From Moritella yayanosii (lineage in GTDB: Bacteria > Pseudomonadota > Gammaproteobacteria > Enterobacterales > Moritellaceae): a stretch of 64,000 bases of DNA. The notes beneath the pieces are model-generated. The model was not told the origin of the DNA. It made no database searches and worked only from the letters and a program-made list of their open reading frames with translations. The stretch covers positions 868,001 through 932,000 of the forward strand of contig NZ_LS483250.1 of the NCBI RefSeq assembly GCF_900465055.1, written 5' to 3'. Below, piece after piece: positions 8,824 to 18,293 of this stretch. Numbering within the stretch: the first letter of the stretch is position 1; every line of letters begins with the position of its first letter. The translations under genes and the position numbers were made by a program.

Positions 8824-9618
8824 ATGAATAAAAAAACTGTAATTTCTGTCGCAATCTCGATTATGTTTGGGGTTGGCGCTATTTTAATCGCACAAAGCTG
8901 GTTAGAAACCAATAAAGTTGCGGCACCAGAAAACCAAGTTTATATCGCCTTTTCCACTATGGTTATTCCCGTAGGTACGGTTATTGAATCAAAACATATT
9001 AAATTGAAAGTTTTGCCCGAGTCTATGTCAGCTGATAATACTGTCGCTGATCCAGATGAAATCTACGGCATGATAGCGAAAGATACTATTTATATAGATG
9101 ACATCATCCGATTAGAAAGGCTGCTCATCAAAGGTGAAGGCAGTACACTAGCAAGCCTTATTTCCGAAAATATGCGCGCTGTATCGATCCGTGTGGATGA
9201 TGTTGTCGGTGTGGCTGGTTTCTTATTACCAGGTAACCGAATCGATATTTTAAATACGGTATCCGGCAGTGGAGGTTCAGTAAATACAGAAGTAATTCTA
9301 CATAACATTAAGATATTAGCTATTGATCAACGCGCTGCGATAGATGAAAACAAGCCTCAACTGGTAAGAGCTATCACCGTCGAAGTTAACCTAGAACAAG
9401 CTGAAATATTAATGACGGCCCGTAATAAAGGACGGTTACAGCTAGCACTACGCAATCCATCCGACACCTATGCCGTCGATTTTGTAAGCAATAAAAAAGT
9501 AACTAACGATGATATTGTTGAAATAGCGCCACCTGTATTTAAACCGCGTCCAATTAAAAAACATAAAGTCGAAATAATCCGTGGTACAACCCAAGAATCT
9601 GTCCAACTTAAAATTTAG
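8824..9618 (+). CDS. cpaB: RcpC/CpaB, Tad pilus periplasmic assembly protein
   Basis: The 264-residue protein has one N-terminal membrane segment (about 5-25). A SAF-like domain follows (VIPVGTVIESKHIKLKVLPE), then the conserved CpaB core (MRAVSIRVDDVVGVAGFLLPGNRIDI). CpaB/RcpC works with the secretin in the periplasm, probably binding peptidoglycan or stabilising the outer-membrane channel. The order cpaB then secretin is standard. An AGAGGT site precedes the ATG. Length and motifs fit the family well. Confidence 0.9.
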   Translation: MNKKTVISVAISIMFGVGAILIAQSWLETNKVAAPENQVYIAFSTMVIPVGTVIESKHIKLKVLPESMSADNTVADPDEIYGMIAKDTIYIDDIIRLERLLIKGEGSTLASLISENMRAVSIRVDDVVGVAGFLLPGNRIDILNTVSGSGGSVNTEVILHNIKILAIDQRAAIDENKPQLVRAITVEVNLEQAEILMTARNKGRLQLALRNPSDTYAVDFVSNKKVTNDDIVEIAPPVFKPRPIKKHKVEIIRGTTQESVQLKI

Positions 9619-9645
9619 TTATTCGACTATAAGTAGGTGATACAT

Positions 9646-11112
9646 ATGAATATAAACCCCCATTTTTATAAATATGAGTCTAAGCAATGGTCATTAGTTA
9701 TTTTGATTTTAATATCCAATTTAATTTTAGTTAGTACTGCGTTCGCTGGCGGACCAACTGCATTAGATGATGATAGTATTAGAATTCCTATTTTCAAATC
9801 TAAAACTTTACAAATGGATAAAGCAATCCATCGCGTATCCGTCGGGAATCCAGATATTGCTGATATCCTAATTTTACGCAGTCGCGAGCTGTATATAGTC
9901 GGTAAAAGATTAGGCACCACGAACATGATGGTATGGGATAAAGACGACAACCTAGTTCACGTACAAGATCTAGAGGTTACCCATGACTTAAATAGTCTTA
10001 GAAAACGTCTATACAAATACTTACCAAATGAAGACATTGGCGTAGAAACCTCACAAGGTCAACTGGTGGTCAGTGGACAGGTTTCATCATTGGTGAAAAT
10101 GAATACTGCCGTAGAGATTGCCCAAGGTTATGCAACAGCAGCTAACGTGGGGAAAAACAGTACTGTCGTTAATATGATGTCTGTCGGCGGTGGTCAACAG
10201 GTCATGTTAGAAGTCACGATTGCGGAAGTGAGTACCGATATAGGTCGTCATTTGGACGGTAACACCGTTCTGGGTGCATTCGGTTCAGATGGATTTGCAG
10301 GTATAGGGACAGGGACTGGTAATGTGCCGACTAATATTTTAGGCTCGATAGACACTAATATTTTTGCTCGCTATCTCACTGGTGATATGTTGTTTAGCGT
10401 TGCTTTTGACGTAGCCAAAAGTAAAGGGTTAACAAAAATACTTGCAGAACCCAACTTAACTGCACTTAGTGGCCAGTCTGCTGAGTTTTTATCTGGTGGT
10501 GAGTATCCAGTGCCTGTTTCAACTGATGATGGTATTACCATCGAATATCGAGATTTTGGTGTGGGTGTTAGCTTTGTACCAACAGTACTTGATTCTGGTA
10601 AAATAAACCTAAATCTTAAGGTAATGGTTAGTGAACTTAGTAGCGTCAATAGTGTGACTATCTCAGCATCAGAAACAAGCACATCAACTATCACCCCCTC
10701 TTTAATCAAAAGATCAACCGCAACTACGGTTGAACTCGGAGATGGCCAAACTATCGTTATTGGCGGCTTGCTAAGTGATACTCTTCGTGAATCTGTAACT
10801 AAATTCCCAGGCCTAGGTGACATTCCTATTTTAGGCCAGTTATTCACAAGCCAAGAGTATTTAAGTGGTCAAACAGAACTGGTTATTATGGTGACACCTC
10901 GCTTAGTCAGACCCTTTAATAAAGATGGCATGATATTACCTACCGATGGCTTCGTGCCCGTGTCTGATATGGAATTTTACTTACTCGGTAAAATGACACA
11001 GCAAGAGAAACGCTCGGATACCAAGAACCCAAATGATACTTCAGTTACACCAACAAATATCGTCCCCAATTCAGGCGGCACAGAGCAACAGTATGGCCAT
11101 ACTCTCAATTAG
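9646..11112 (+). CDS. cpaC: RcpA/CpaC secretin of the Tad pilus
   Basis: This 488-residue outer-membrane channel protein starts with a signal peptide ending ...VSTAFA. The N-terminal domain (LQMDKAIHRVSVGNPDIADI) is typical of pilus secretins, followed by a BON-like part and the secretin C-domain (VELGDGQTIVIGGLL, FPGLGDIPILGQLF, ELVIMVTPRLV). It forms the multimeric pore for the Flp fibre. A GTG at 9637 is in frame but lies inside the AGGTGA ribosome site (9635-9640), so the ATG at 9646 is the better start. It follows cpaB closely. Confidence 0.92.
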   Translation: MNINPHFYKYESKQWSLVILILISNLILVSTAFAGGPTALDDDSIRIPIFKSKTLQMDKAIHRVSVGNPDIADILILRSRELYIVGKRLGTTNMMVWDKDDNLVHVQDLEVTHDLNSLRKRLYKYLPNEDIGVETSQGQLVVSGQVSSLVKMNTAVEIAQGYATAANVGKNSTVVNMMSVGGGQQVMLEVTIAEVSTDIGRHLDGNTVLGAFGSDGFAGIGTGTGNVPTNILGSIDTNIFARYLTGDMLFSVAFDVAKSKGLTKILAEPNLTALSGQSAEFLSGGEYPVPVSTDDGITIEYRDFGVGVSFVPTVLDSGKINLNLKVMVSELSSVNSVTISASETSTSTITPSLIKRSTATTVELGDGQTIVIGGLLSDTLRESVTKFPGLGDIPILGQLFTSQEYLSGQTELVIMVTPRLVRPFNKDGMILPTDGFVPVSDMEFYLLGKMTQQEKRSDTKNPNDTSVTPTNIVPNSGGTEQQYGHTLN

Positions 11113-11159
11113 CTAAGTATTTATAATACATTTATAGCGAACAATTGAATTAAGGAATA

Positions 11160-11405
11160 ATGATGAAATATATAAGTTTAATTCTGTTCTGTAGTCAAAT
11201 ATTATTCGGTTGCGTACAACAGCCAAATTACGAATTATCAGCATCTACGCAATATTTTAAAGACATACAAATTCTTGATCCCGATGCCCCTGCAAAAAAT
11301 GATGGCATAACCAATACTCTTGAAGGTAAGTATGGTCAGAAAGTTATCTCTTCGTATCATGATAGTGCTTACGACGCGAAATCTGCGCGTGATATGTCAC
11401 AGTAA
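11160..11405 (+). CDS. Small Tad-locus lipoprotein
   Basis: The 81-residue protein has a lipoprotein signal: hydrophobic SLILFCSQILFGC with the lipobox LFGC, giving Cys19 as the lipidated residue. The mature part is short, polar and without a recognised domain. Its place after the secretin is where other tad loci keep a small outer-membrane protein or pilotin-like lipoprotein (for example rcpB). A role in placing or stabilising the secretin is therefore plausible but inferred. A TAAGGA site precedes the overlapping ATGATG, so either Met could start. Confidence 0.7.
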   Translation: MMKYISLILFCSQILFGCVQQPNYELSASTQYFKDIQILDPDAPAKNDGITNTLEGKYGQKVISSYHDSAYDAKSARDMSQ

Positions 11406-11420
11406 TTGAAAGGCTACATT

Positions 11421-12773
11421 ATGGGTCTCAACTCAAACAGCACCTTAAGAAGTAAACAAAACGGTAACATTCTCATTGTGTTCACAATAGCTTTGTTTGC
11501 TCTTATAGGCATGGCTTCACTAGCGCTAGACGGCGGCCATTTATTACTAAACAAAGGAAAGTTGCAAAACTTAGTCGATGCAGCGGCTTTGCATGCCGCC
11601 ACAGAGCTAGATGAAGGCGCAACTCATGAGCAAGCCAGGGCTGCAGTCGTCACTTTGATCGAGTTAAACATAACGCATAACGATCACCATGAGTTAGCCA
11701 GTGCTATCGATTTTTCAAGTGTGAATAATGGTCTCGATCAGATGACGGCGCAGTTGAATGTAGAATTTTCGCAATTACCAGACCCGTTTATTCAAGATAA
11801 TAATGAAAGCGCAAAGTACGTGAAAGTATCTTTATATCAGTTAGAGCTAAATAACTTTCTCGCTGATGTGTTCAGTTTTAATAAACAAGTTTCAGCGACA
11901 GCACTATCAGGTCCTAGTTCTGATATAAGTAATTGTTATCAAGACTTAGTCCCTATGGTCGTTTGTGCAGACACTGCAAACGCAGGTATAGATGGCGCTA
12001 ATGAATATGGATTAAAAGAATACAGTTTAAATTTAATGAAAATTGGTTCAAATTCAAATGCTCCAATCGGTCCCGGAAATTTTCAATTACTTCGTCTTGG
12101 TTCCAATACCGGGGCAGCAGACATCCGAGCCGCAATGGCTGGTGATACGGATCTGGGCACTGTCTGCTTCACGTCAGGAATAAGCAATCAATCAGTACCA
12201 ACAGAACCAGGTAATACAGTTGGACCTGTTGCACAAGGACTGAATACACGGATGGGAGAATGGCATGGACCTGTTAATTCGACAGATCACCTAAGAGATA
12301 CCAATATATGCGAAGGCGCTACGATCGAGCTTGATGAGAATGGTAACGCGCTTGAAGCCGGTGCTGCGGCTAAATCATATACATTTAATGACTACGATAG
12401 CGATGTAGCCCAATATCTCAGTGACGCTAACACGTCATGCGATGCCACTAACCCGATATCGGGCGGTAATATCATAGCAGAAATGAGCGACGGGTCACAG
12501 GTTGCCAGCTCTGATCGTCGTATTTTACAGGTTGTTATCGCTGATTGTAGCGGTACAACTAATGGCGCGAACGATCTTGATTTCCTTGATGTGGGTTGTT
12601 TTTTTATGACCCAAAAAGTGGGTAGTTCAGGACCAACTTCCTATGTCGTGGGCGAGTTCATTAATAGTGGAGGAAACTGTACTGATAGTGGAACTCCATC
12701 TATCACTCCAGTGGACAATGATGGTCCATATAAAATTGTATTATTTCATGTACCAGGAAGCTCTGATTCTTAG
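11421..12773 (+). CDS. tadG: TadG-like pilus assembly protein
   Basis: The 450-residue protein has an N-terminal TadE/G-like region (GNILIVFTIALFALIGMASLALDGGHLLLNKGKLQNLVDAAALHA). This one membrane helix is followed by the conserved D..R/N..LQ..ADAAALA-type segment. The remaining approximately 380 residues should be periplasmic. They contain eight Cys in the C-terminal part, enough for four disulfides. TadG proteins are needed for fibre assembly or retention; their mechanism is not settled. The ATG at 11421 has AAAGG 7 nt upstream and is preferred to the in-frame TTG at 11406. Confidence 0.8.
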   Translation: MGLNSNSTLRSKQNGNILIVFTIALFALIGMASLALDGGHLLLNKGKLQNLVDAAALHAATELDEGATHEQARAAVVTLIELNITHNDHHELASAIDFSSVNNGLDQMTAQLNVEFSQLPDPFIQDNNESAKYVKVSLYQLELNNFLADVFSFNKQVSATALSGPSSDISNCYQDLVPMVVCADTANAGIDGANEYGLKEYSLNLMKIGSNSNAPIGPGNFQLLRLGSNTGAADIRAAMAGDTDLGTVCFTSGISNQSVPTEPGNTVGPVAQGLNTRMGEWHGPVNSTDHLRDTNICEGATIELDENGNALEAGAAAKSYTFNDYDSDVAQYLSDANTSCDATNPISGGNIIAEMSDGSQVASSDRRILQVVIADCSGTTNGANDLDFLDVGCFFMTQKVGSSGPTSYVVGEFINSGGNCTDSGTPSITPVDNDGPYKIVLFHVPGSSDS

Positions 12774-12781
12774 GAGGCGTT

Positions 12782-13252
12782 ATGTTGCGAAAAACAATCA
12801 AAATAGGCGGTTCAAAAAATCGTAACGAACAAGGTTTTGCCGCGATTGAACTTACGATGATCCTACCTTTTCTTTTACTCATAATTTTTGCGACTGCCGA
12901 ATTCGGTCGGTTACTGTATCAATATAATGCCCTTAATAAAACAGTACGAAATGCATCCCGCTATTTAGCAGGTAACGCCAAACTCGGCACCGGTGTATAT
13001 GAAATAAGACCGGGCGTAGCAACTAAAGTTACAGCATATATAAAGTATGGCGGTCCAAGCTCAGTAACGCCCCTACTACCAAACTTAACGTCGAGTACCA
13101 TAGACTTAAGTTTATCTGGTGAATTTGTCACTATTAGTGTTTCTTATCCTTGGCAACCTTTATTTTCTGACATGTTCACTACCTTTGGCTTAGGTAATGA
13201 TATTGATATGAGTTTCCCACTAGTATCAACCTATACAATGAGGGCGTTCTAA
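12782..13252 (+). CDS. tadE: TadE-like pseudopilin
   Basis: The protein has 156 residues: a charged leader, then EQGFAAIELTMILPFLLLIIFATAEFGRLLYQ, the classic TadE signature with a prepilin-like cleavage site before the hydrophobic helix. The conserved RNASRYLA segment follows. TadE and TadF are processed by TadV and help build the fibre. A strong TAGGAGG site precedes the ATG. The stop overlaps the next start by one base (TAATG), suggesting translational coupling. Confidence 0.85.
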   Translation: MLRKTIKIGGSKNRNEQGFAAIELTMILPFLLLIIFATAEFGRLLYQYNALNKTVRNASRYLAGNAKLGTGVYEIRPGVATKVTAYIKYGGPSSVTPLLPNLTSSTIDLSLSGEFVTISVSYPWQPLFSDMFTTFGLGNDIDMSFPLVSTYTMRAF

Positions 13253-13740
13253 TGATTAACGACAATCACAGTAAACAACAAGGTGTATATGCTGTGGAGT
13301 TTGCTATAGCGGGTAGTTTATTTTTCTTACTTTTATTTGCCGTGTTAGAAATTGGTCGGCTATTTTTCACTTGGAATGTACTAACGGAAGTCACACGACG
13401 AGGCGCGAGATTGGCGGCAGTTTGCTATTTTGATACCACCAACATTGTCGCTTTTGATGACATGATCTCGATTTCACTATTCAATGACCAACCCATCATT
13501 CCGAACCTTTCAGCAGCAAATTTACAAATTCAATACCTGATGGATAACGGGACTCAAGTACTAAGCTCTGTTGACGCGAATTTCATTCATTTTGTCAAAG
13601 TAGATATCATCAATTATCAGCACCAATTATTAATTCCAGGATTATTTCTAACATTAGATTCACCTACATTTTCAACGACATTACCAAGTGAGAGTTTAGG
13701 CGTGACACCCAATACGACAACGTTATGTACGCCAACATAA
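13252..13740 (+). CDS. TadE/TadF-like pseudopilin
   Basis: The 162-residue protein has QQGVYAVEFAIAGSLFFLLLFAVLEIGRLFF, a prepilin-like helix with Glu at the expected place, then VTRRGARLAAVC. It is a second minor pilin of the TadE/TadF group, probably filling the TadF role. It has two Cys (in AAVCYFD and near the C-terminus in TTLCTPT) that could pair. Its start is coupled to the stop of the previous gene. It is clearly a paralogue of its neighbour, but I cannot assign it strictly to TadE or TadF. Confidence 0.8.
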   Translation: MINDNHSKQQGVYAVEFAIAGSLFFLLLFAVLEIGRLFFTWNVLTEVTRRGARLAAVCYFDTTNIVAFDDMISISLFNDQPIIPNLSAANLQIQYLMDNGTQVLSSVDANFIHFVKVDIINYQHQLLIPGLFLTLDSPTFSTTLPSESLGVTPNTTTLCTPT

Positions 13741-13784
13741 TTATAATTTAAGACTAGTAACTATTTATTGGTAAGGAATCATAA

Positions 13785-15011
13785 ATGAGCAACCAAAATT
13801 CAAATAATATAATTGGATTTAGTGACAGTCACTCCGTGCCAATAGATCGAGATGCACAAGCATTGCCTTTTCCACTAAATTGTTTAGTCGTTTGCCCAAA
13901 CTCGGCACTGCGCCAGAATTTGTCCACGTATTTAGCTTCAGTTACAAATTTAAAAGTAGATTATTGCACCACATTAGAGAGTAACTTAAACAATCATAAT
14001 TTGGTTATCTTCGTACTAGATAGTGATGACCATAAGACTATAAATGACATTAAAGAAATAGCCAAACATAATATTAATTTCATCCTAGTTGCAGACAACA
14101 TTAGGAATGAGCTTATTCGAACCGCTGTGCAATTCAAAGTGAAAGACATTATTTCTGTACAGGATATCAAAAAAGAATTGATCAACTCATTACTAACATC
14201 CGCTAATGAGTTAATGCAAGCCAGTAAAATAGCCCCACTATATACAGTCATCAACGGTAAACCAGGCTCAGGAGCCAGCTTTATCACCAGTTGCTTAGGT
14301 GAGATTAGCGCCAATTTATCGAACCAAGAGATTGCTATTATAGACGCAGATCTAAATTATGGTTCGCTTGCTGACACGTTTAATTTTGATGCTAATTATT
14401 ATTTAACTGATGCGCTAAATGAATTAGATAAATTAGATAATACAGCCATTAAATCAATGATGCTAAAAAGGGATAACCTGAGCCTATTAGCCAGTAAACC
14501 GTACACTCAGCTCAACACCAACCCACAAATTTTGCGCGGTTTAGACCAACTAGTCTGGAAAATAAAATTGAATCACGATCTTGTATTGGTTGACTTATCA
14601 CGTGGTATTGAACATTTCACCATACCATTATTGAATTTATCATCTAAAATTCTGATTGTGATACAGCAAAACATACTCAGTCTTCGCGAAGCAAAAGTAA
14701 TGATTCAGCAATTAACTCAGAACCTAGGGATAGATACACATAAATTACATGTCATCGTTAATCGATATTCGGCTAAAAATAGTAATATATCACTCACCGA
14801 CATACAAAAAGTTCTGGGCATCGAAAGCTTATATGTTGTTAGCAACAATTATCAACTGGCCAATGCAGGCATCGATTCAGGATCACCATTATTAAAAGTA
14901 GCTGATCATAAAGTAATACAGAATGAGGTATCACATATTATCGGGGCGTTATTCTCAATTGAGATTCCGGTGAAAACAACCTTATTAACTAAAATATTTC
15001 GGAGACTATAA
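13785..15011 (+). CDS. tadZ: TadZ/CpaE, ParA/MinD-like pilus localisation ATPase
   Basis: The 408-residue protein has an N-terminal receiver-like domain (about 25-140) that appears degenerate. A MinD/ParA-type ATPase follows, with a deviant P-loop (NGKPGSGASFI) in which the usual GKT/S is changed. The downstream motif IAIIDADLNYGS and the D-rich LVLVDLSRG segment remain. TadZ/CpaE proteins place the pilus machine, often at a pole. The degenerate P-loop suggests weak or no ATP hydrolysis, as reported for some TadZ proteins. Its stop overlaps tadA by one base. Confidence 0.87.
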   Translation: MSNQNSNNIIGFSDSHSVPIDRDAQALPFPLNCLVVCPNSALRQNLSTYLASVTNLKVDYCTTLESNLNNHNLVIFVLDSDDHKTINDIKEIAKHNINFILVADNIRNELIRTAVQFKVKDIISVQDIKKELINSLLTSANELMQASKIAPLYTVINGKPGSGASFITSCLGEISANLSNQEIAIIDADLNYGSLADTFNFDANYYLTDALNELDKLDNTAIKSMMLKRDNLSLLASKPYTQLNTNPQILRGLDQLVWKIKLNHDLVLVDLSRGIEHFTIPLLNLSSKILIVIQQNILSLREAKVMIQQLTQNLGIDTHKLHVIVNRYSAKNSNISLTDIQKVLGIESLYVVSNNYQLANAGIDSGSPLLKVADHKVIQNEVSHIIGALFSIEIPVKTTLLTKIFRRL

Positions 15012-16336
15012 TGGAATTTGTAAACAACCAAAAAAACGATCCTTTTAGTATGTTAACAGCTAGCGATATGGAGACCAAACAAGAAATATTTGGTCAATTG
15101 TTAACTCAACTTGATCTCTCAGTGCTAGAAACCTTACCCCCTGAGATTGCCAAAGAAAAAATTGCCAATTCTTGTTATCAATTTCTGAATAAACAAACCA
15201 GACCAATTAGTCTCGATGTTAGGCAAATTTTAATTAAATTAATCACAGATGAAATATTAGGACTCGGTCCGCTTGAGACCTTACTCGAAGATCCGACAAT
15301 CGCGGATATTTTAGTCAACAGTTATGACCGAATATTTGTCGAGCGAAATGGGAAATTAGAACAAGTATCAGTTCAATTTTATGATGATAAACATTTATTA
15401 AATATCATCGACCGCATCGTATCCAGCGTAGGCAGAAGAATCGATGAGTCATCGCCAATGGTCGACGCCCGGCTCAAAGATGGCAGCCGTATCAATGCCA
15501 TTATCCCCCCACTTGCGCTTGACGGTCCTGCATTATCAATTCGTCGTTTTACTGTTGATAAGCTACAGGCACAGCAACTTATTGACTATGGTTCGATGAC
15601 TCAACCGATGGCAGATCTAATTCAAGCGGCTGTATTAGGTAAATTAAACATTTTAATTTCTGGCGGTACGGGTAGTGGTAAAACCACACTATTGAATATT
15701 TTGTCCGGATATATACCCGACAATGAGAGAATCATTACCATTGAAGATTCAGCTGAATTACAGCTACAACAACCACATACGGTTAGGTTAGAAACAAGAC
15801 CTGCGAATATCGAAGGTAAAGGTGAAGTCACCCAACGTGAGTTGGTAAAAAACTGTTTACGGATGCGTCCCGATCGAATTATTATCGGTGAAGTACGTGG
15901 CAGCGAAGCGATAGACATGTTAGCTGCGATGAATACGGGTCACGAAGGCTCAATGACAACGCTGCACGCTAACACACCACGTGATGGCTTAGGACGATTA
16001 GAAAATATGATATGCATGGCAGGGTTTGATATGCCAATTCATAACATCAGAACTCAAATATCATCGGCCATTGATTTGGTAGTGCAGTTACAACGACAAG
16101 AAGATGGCAAGCGTCGTATTACCAGCATCCAAGAGGTCACCGGAATGGAGGGTGACATGATCACTATGTCTGAAATTTTCACTTTCCGACGCGAAGGTAA
16201 AAATGAGGATGGCAGCATTAAGGGTAGATATGCCGCTACAGGCGTTGTCCCCACCTTTGCGCGTAAACTCAAAGATAAAGGTATTGACATTCCTCACAGC
16301 CTATTCACTGTCGATATGCTGTCCAACGGATTTTAA
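15011..16336 (+). CDS. tadA: TadA/CpaF secretion ATPase
   Basis: This 441-residue protein is a GspE/VirB11-type hexameric ATPase. Walker A GGTGSGKT is at 218-225. The Asp box (ITIEDSAELQL), Walker B (RIIIGEVRGSEA) and His box (GHEGSMTTLHANTPRD) follow in order. TadA powers both extension and retraction of Tad pili at the cytoplasmic face, working on TadB/TadC. The N-terminal 80 residues form the usual CpaF helical domain. Coupled to tadZ by an ATAATGG overlap. All catalytic motifs are intact. Confidence 0.95.
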   Translation: MEFVNNQKNDPFSMLTASDMETKQEIFGQLLTQLDLSVLETLPPEIAKEKIANSCYQFLNKQTRPISLDVRQILIKLITDEILGLGPLETLLEDPTIADILVNSYDRIFVERNGKLEQVSVQFYDDKHLLNIIDRIVSSVGRRIDESSPMVDARLKDGSRINAIIPPLALDGPALSIRRFTVDKLQAQQLIDYGSMTQPMADLIQAAVLGKLNILISGGTGSGKTTLLNILSGYIPDNERIITIEDSAELQLQQPHTVRLETRPANIEGKGEVTQRELVKNCLRMRPDRIIIGEVRGSEAIDMLAAMNTGHEGSMTTLHANTPRDGLGRLENMICMAGFDMPIHNIRTQISSAIDLVVQLQRQEDGKRRITSIQEVTGMEGDMITMSEIFTFRREGKNEDGSIKGRYAATGVVPTFARKLKDKGIDIPHSLFTVDMLSNGF

Positions 16337-16347
16337 GAGGTAAATGT

Positions 16348-17313
16348 ATGAGTTCTCAAGTCATGTTTTTACTCTTGGTATTTGCAGCTGTAGTATTGTT
16401 ATTTCAAGGTTTTTTCATCTCAGTATATAGCCCACAGCGAGCTAACTCTAAACATATACGTAAGCATCTAGCATCTTTAGCGGATGATGATGATGCACAA
16501 GCGGAGATTTTAATCAATAAAAAAGTGGAATCTCTGCCCCCTTTCTTGCAGCAGATAGAATCATTACCACTAGTTTACAATTACACCTACAAGATGGAAC
16601 TTTCTGGTTCCAAAATGTTAGGTCATCAATATCTAATACTGACTCTTGTCTTGTCGCTTATCATAGCCATAACAGCATGGTTTATCAGTCTGGATATGGT
16701 TTTTACAGTATTTTGTGTCATTATTACTTTTACCATTATGCACTTAATATTAAACCGCAATATAAACAAACGCATGGAAAGGATTGAGCAACAGTTCCCC
16801 GAAGCATTAGACATACTTAAACGCGGATTGCAAGCAGGTTATGCTTTTAGTGATTCCATTAAACTTGTTTATGAAGAACTTGAAGGTGAACTGTCTGATG
16901 AATTTAAGCTTATGTTTAATCGCATTAATTACGGTAATGATGTGCATACTGCCTTGTTAAGCTTTGTTAAACGTGTACCAAGTACCTCTGCGATGGCCTT
17001 TTGCAGTTCAGTCTCTATCCATAAAGAGACCGGGGGTAACCTAGCTGAAAACATAGACAACTTATCAAGAATAATTCGACAAAGGTTTACCTTCAAACGC
17101 CGTGTAAAGACATTATCAGCCGAAGGACGACTGTCAGGTTGGGTACTTGTGTTAACACCATTCGTTTTATTTGCAGTGCTTTATCTTTCATCCCCAGATT
17201 ACATCAGTATTCTAATTAATACTCCAGAGGGTTTAAACCTTCTTAAATGGGGCGGCATAGGCATGTTGCTTGGTATATGGTGGATAAGTAAATTAATTAA
17301 GATTGAGGTATAA
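16348..17313 (+). CDS. tadB: TadB inner-membrane platform protein
   Basis: The 321-residue protein has an N-terminal membrane helix, two central helices (about 90-130) and a C-terminal pair (about 265-315). The T2SF/GspF cytoplasmic domain between them has IEQQFPEALDILKRGLQAGYAFSDSI, the conserved TadB/TadC signature. TadB pairs with TadC to form the platform on which TadA acts. An AGAGGT site precedes the ATG, 11 bp after tadA. Confidence 0.92.
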   Translation: MSSQVMFLLLVFAAVVLLFQGFFISVYSPQRANSKHIRKHLASLADDDDAQAEILINKKVESLPPFLQQIESLPLVYNYTYKMELSGSKMLGHQYLILTLVLSLIIAITAWFISLDMVFTVFCVIITFTIMHLILNRNINKRMERIEQQFPEALDILKRGLQAGYAFSDSIKLVYEELEGELSDEFKLMFNRINYGNDVHTALLSFVKRVPSTSAMAFCSSVSIHKETGGNLAENIDNLSRIIRQRFTFKRRVKTLSAEGRLSGWVLVLTPFVLFAVLYLSSPDYISILINTPEGLNLLKWGGIGMLLGIWWISKLIKIEV

Positions 17314-17315
17314 TA

Positions 17316-18293
17316 ATGAATCAAATTATACAGCTTTTTGAAACAACGTTTGCCGACCCAGTCATGGTTAAGTGGGCTATTTATCTTATCGCAGGTATTG
17401 CGGGAATAACCCTAGCAATAGCTCTTTCATCATTAGTATCGGGACTTTATTCTCCCGTTAAAAAACAATTAAATAAACTCTCTAAAGAATCGACACAACC
17501 CGACGACTTAGCTAAAGAATATGAGTCATCACTAGAACATACTATTGATAAATTAAACCATATCCCTTTTATCAACAAACATTACAAAGGTGACTCATCC
17601 ACAAAAAAACTGCTGATTCACGCAGGTTTTCATTCTCAAGACGCATTAAAAATATTCAATTCTATTAAACTATTATTACTCTTGAGCAGTGGCGTGCTAG
17701 TCACGCTATTAATCAATCAAATTTCAACTTATTCGACATCCACGACTGTCTATATCATTTTATTTGTACTGGGTACCGCGTATCTTTTACCGGGTATCAT
17801 ATTAAAAAAAATCGCCAACCGTAGAATGGCTGATTTAAAGCGGTATTTCCCAGATGCGCTTGACTTACTTATCGTGTGCTGCGAATCAGGCCTAGGATTA
17901 CTTGAGTCATTTCAACGTGTTGCAAAAGAATTAAAACTTGCACACCCTTATCTCTCTTATGAGCTTAACCTCGTCTGTAGTAAAGTGCGATATGGCCTAA
18001 CATTACAACAAGCACTAAAAGAATTTAGCGACCGGACGGGTCTGGAAGATATTCGAGGTCTGAATTCTGTCATTGTTCAAAGTTTAAGACTGGGTACTGG
18101 TGTAGCAGCAACTATTCGCATATATTCTGATGAATACCGTGAGAAAAGATTGCAGGCGGCAGAAGAGAACGCCGCTAAATTAGGCGTAAAAATGATTTTC
18201 CCTATGATGTGTTGTATTTGGCCGTCTTTCTTTATTGTCGCAATCGGACCTGCAATACTAAAAGTGATGAGTGTTTGGGGAGATGCATTTTGA
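17316..18293 (+). CDS. tadC: TadC inner-membrane platform protein
   Basis: The 325-residue protein has a topology like TadB: an N-terminal helix (about 17-45), a central pair (about 110-160) and C-terminal helices ending FFIVAIGPAILKVM. The GspF-like domain has LKRYFPDALDLLIVCCESGLGLLESF. It forms the TadB/TadC platform. It starts 2 bp after tadB. Its TGA stop overlaps the TTG start of tadD. Confidence 0.92.
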   Translation: MNQIIQLFETTFADPVMVKWAIYLIAGIAGITLAIALSSLVSGLYSPVKKQLNKLSKESTQPDDLAKEYESSLEHTIDKLNHIPFINKHYKGDSSTKKLLIHAGFHSQDALKIFNSIKLLLLLSSGVLVTLLINQISTYSTSTTVYIILFVLGTAYLLPGIILKKIANRRMADLKRYFPDALDLLIVCCESGLGLLESFQRVAKELKLAHPYLSYELNLVCSKVRYGLTLQQALKEFSDRTGLEDIRGLNSVIVQSLRLGTGVAATIRIYSDEYREKRLQAAEENAAKLGVKMIFPMMCCIWPSFFIVAIGPAILKVMSVWGDAF

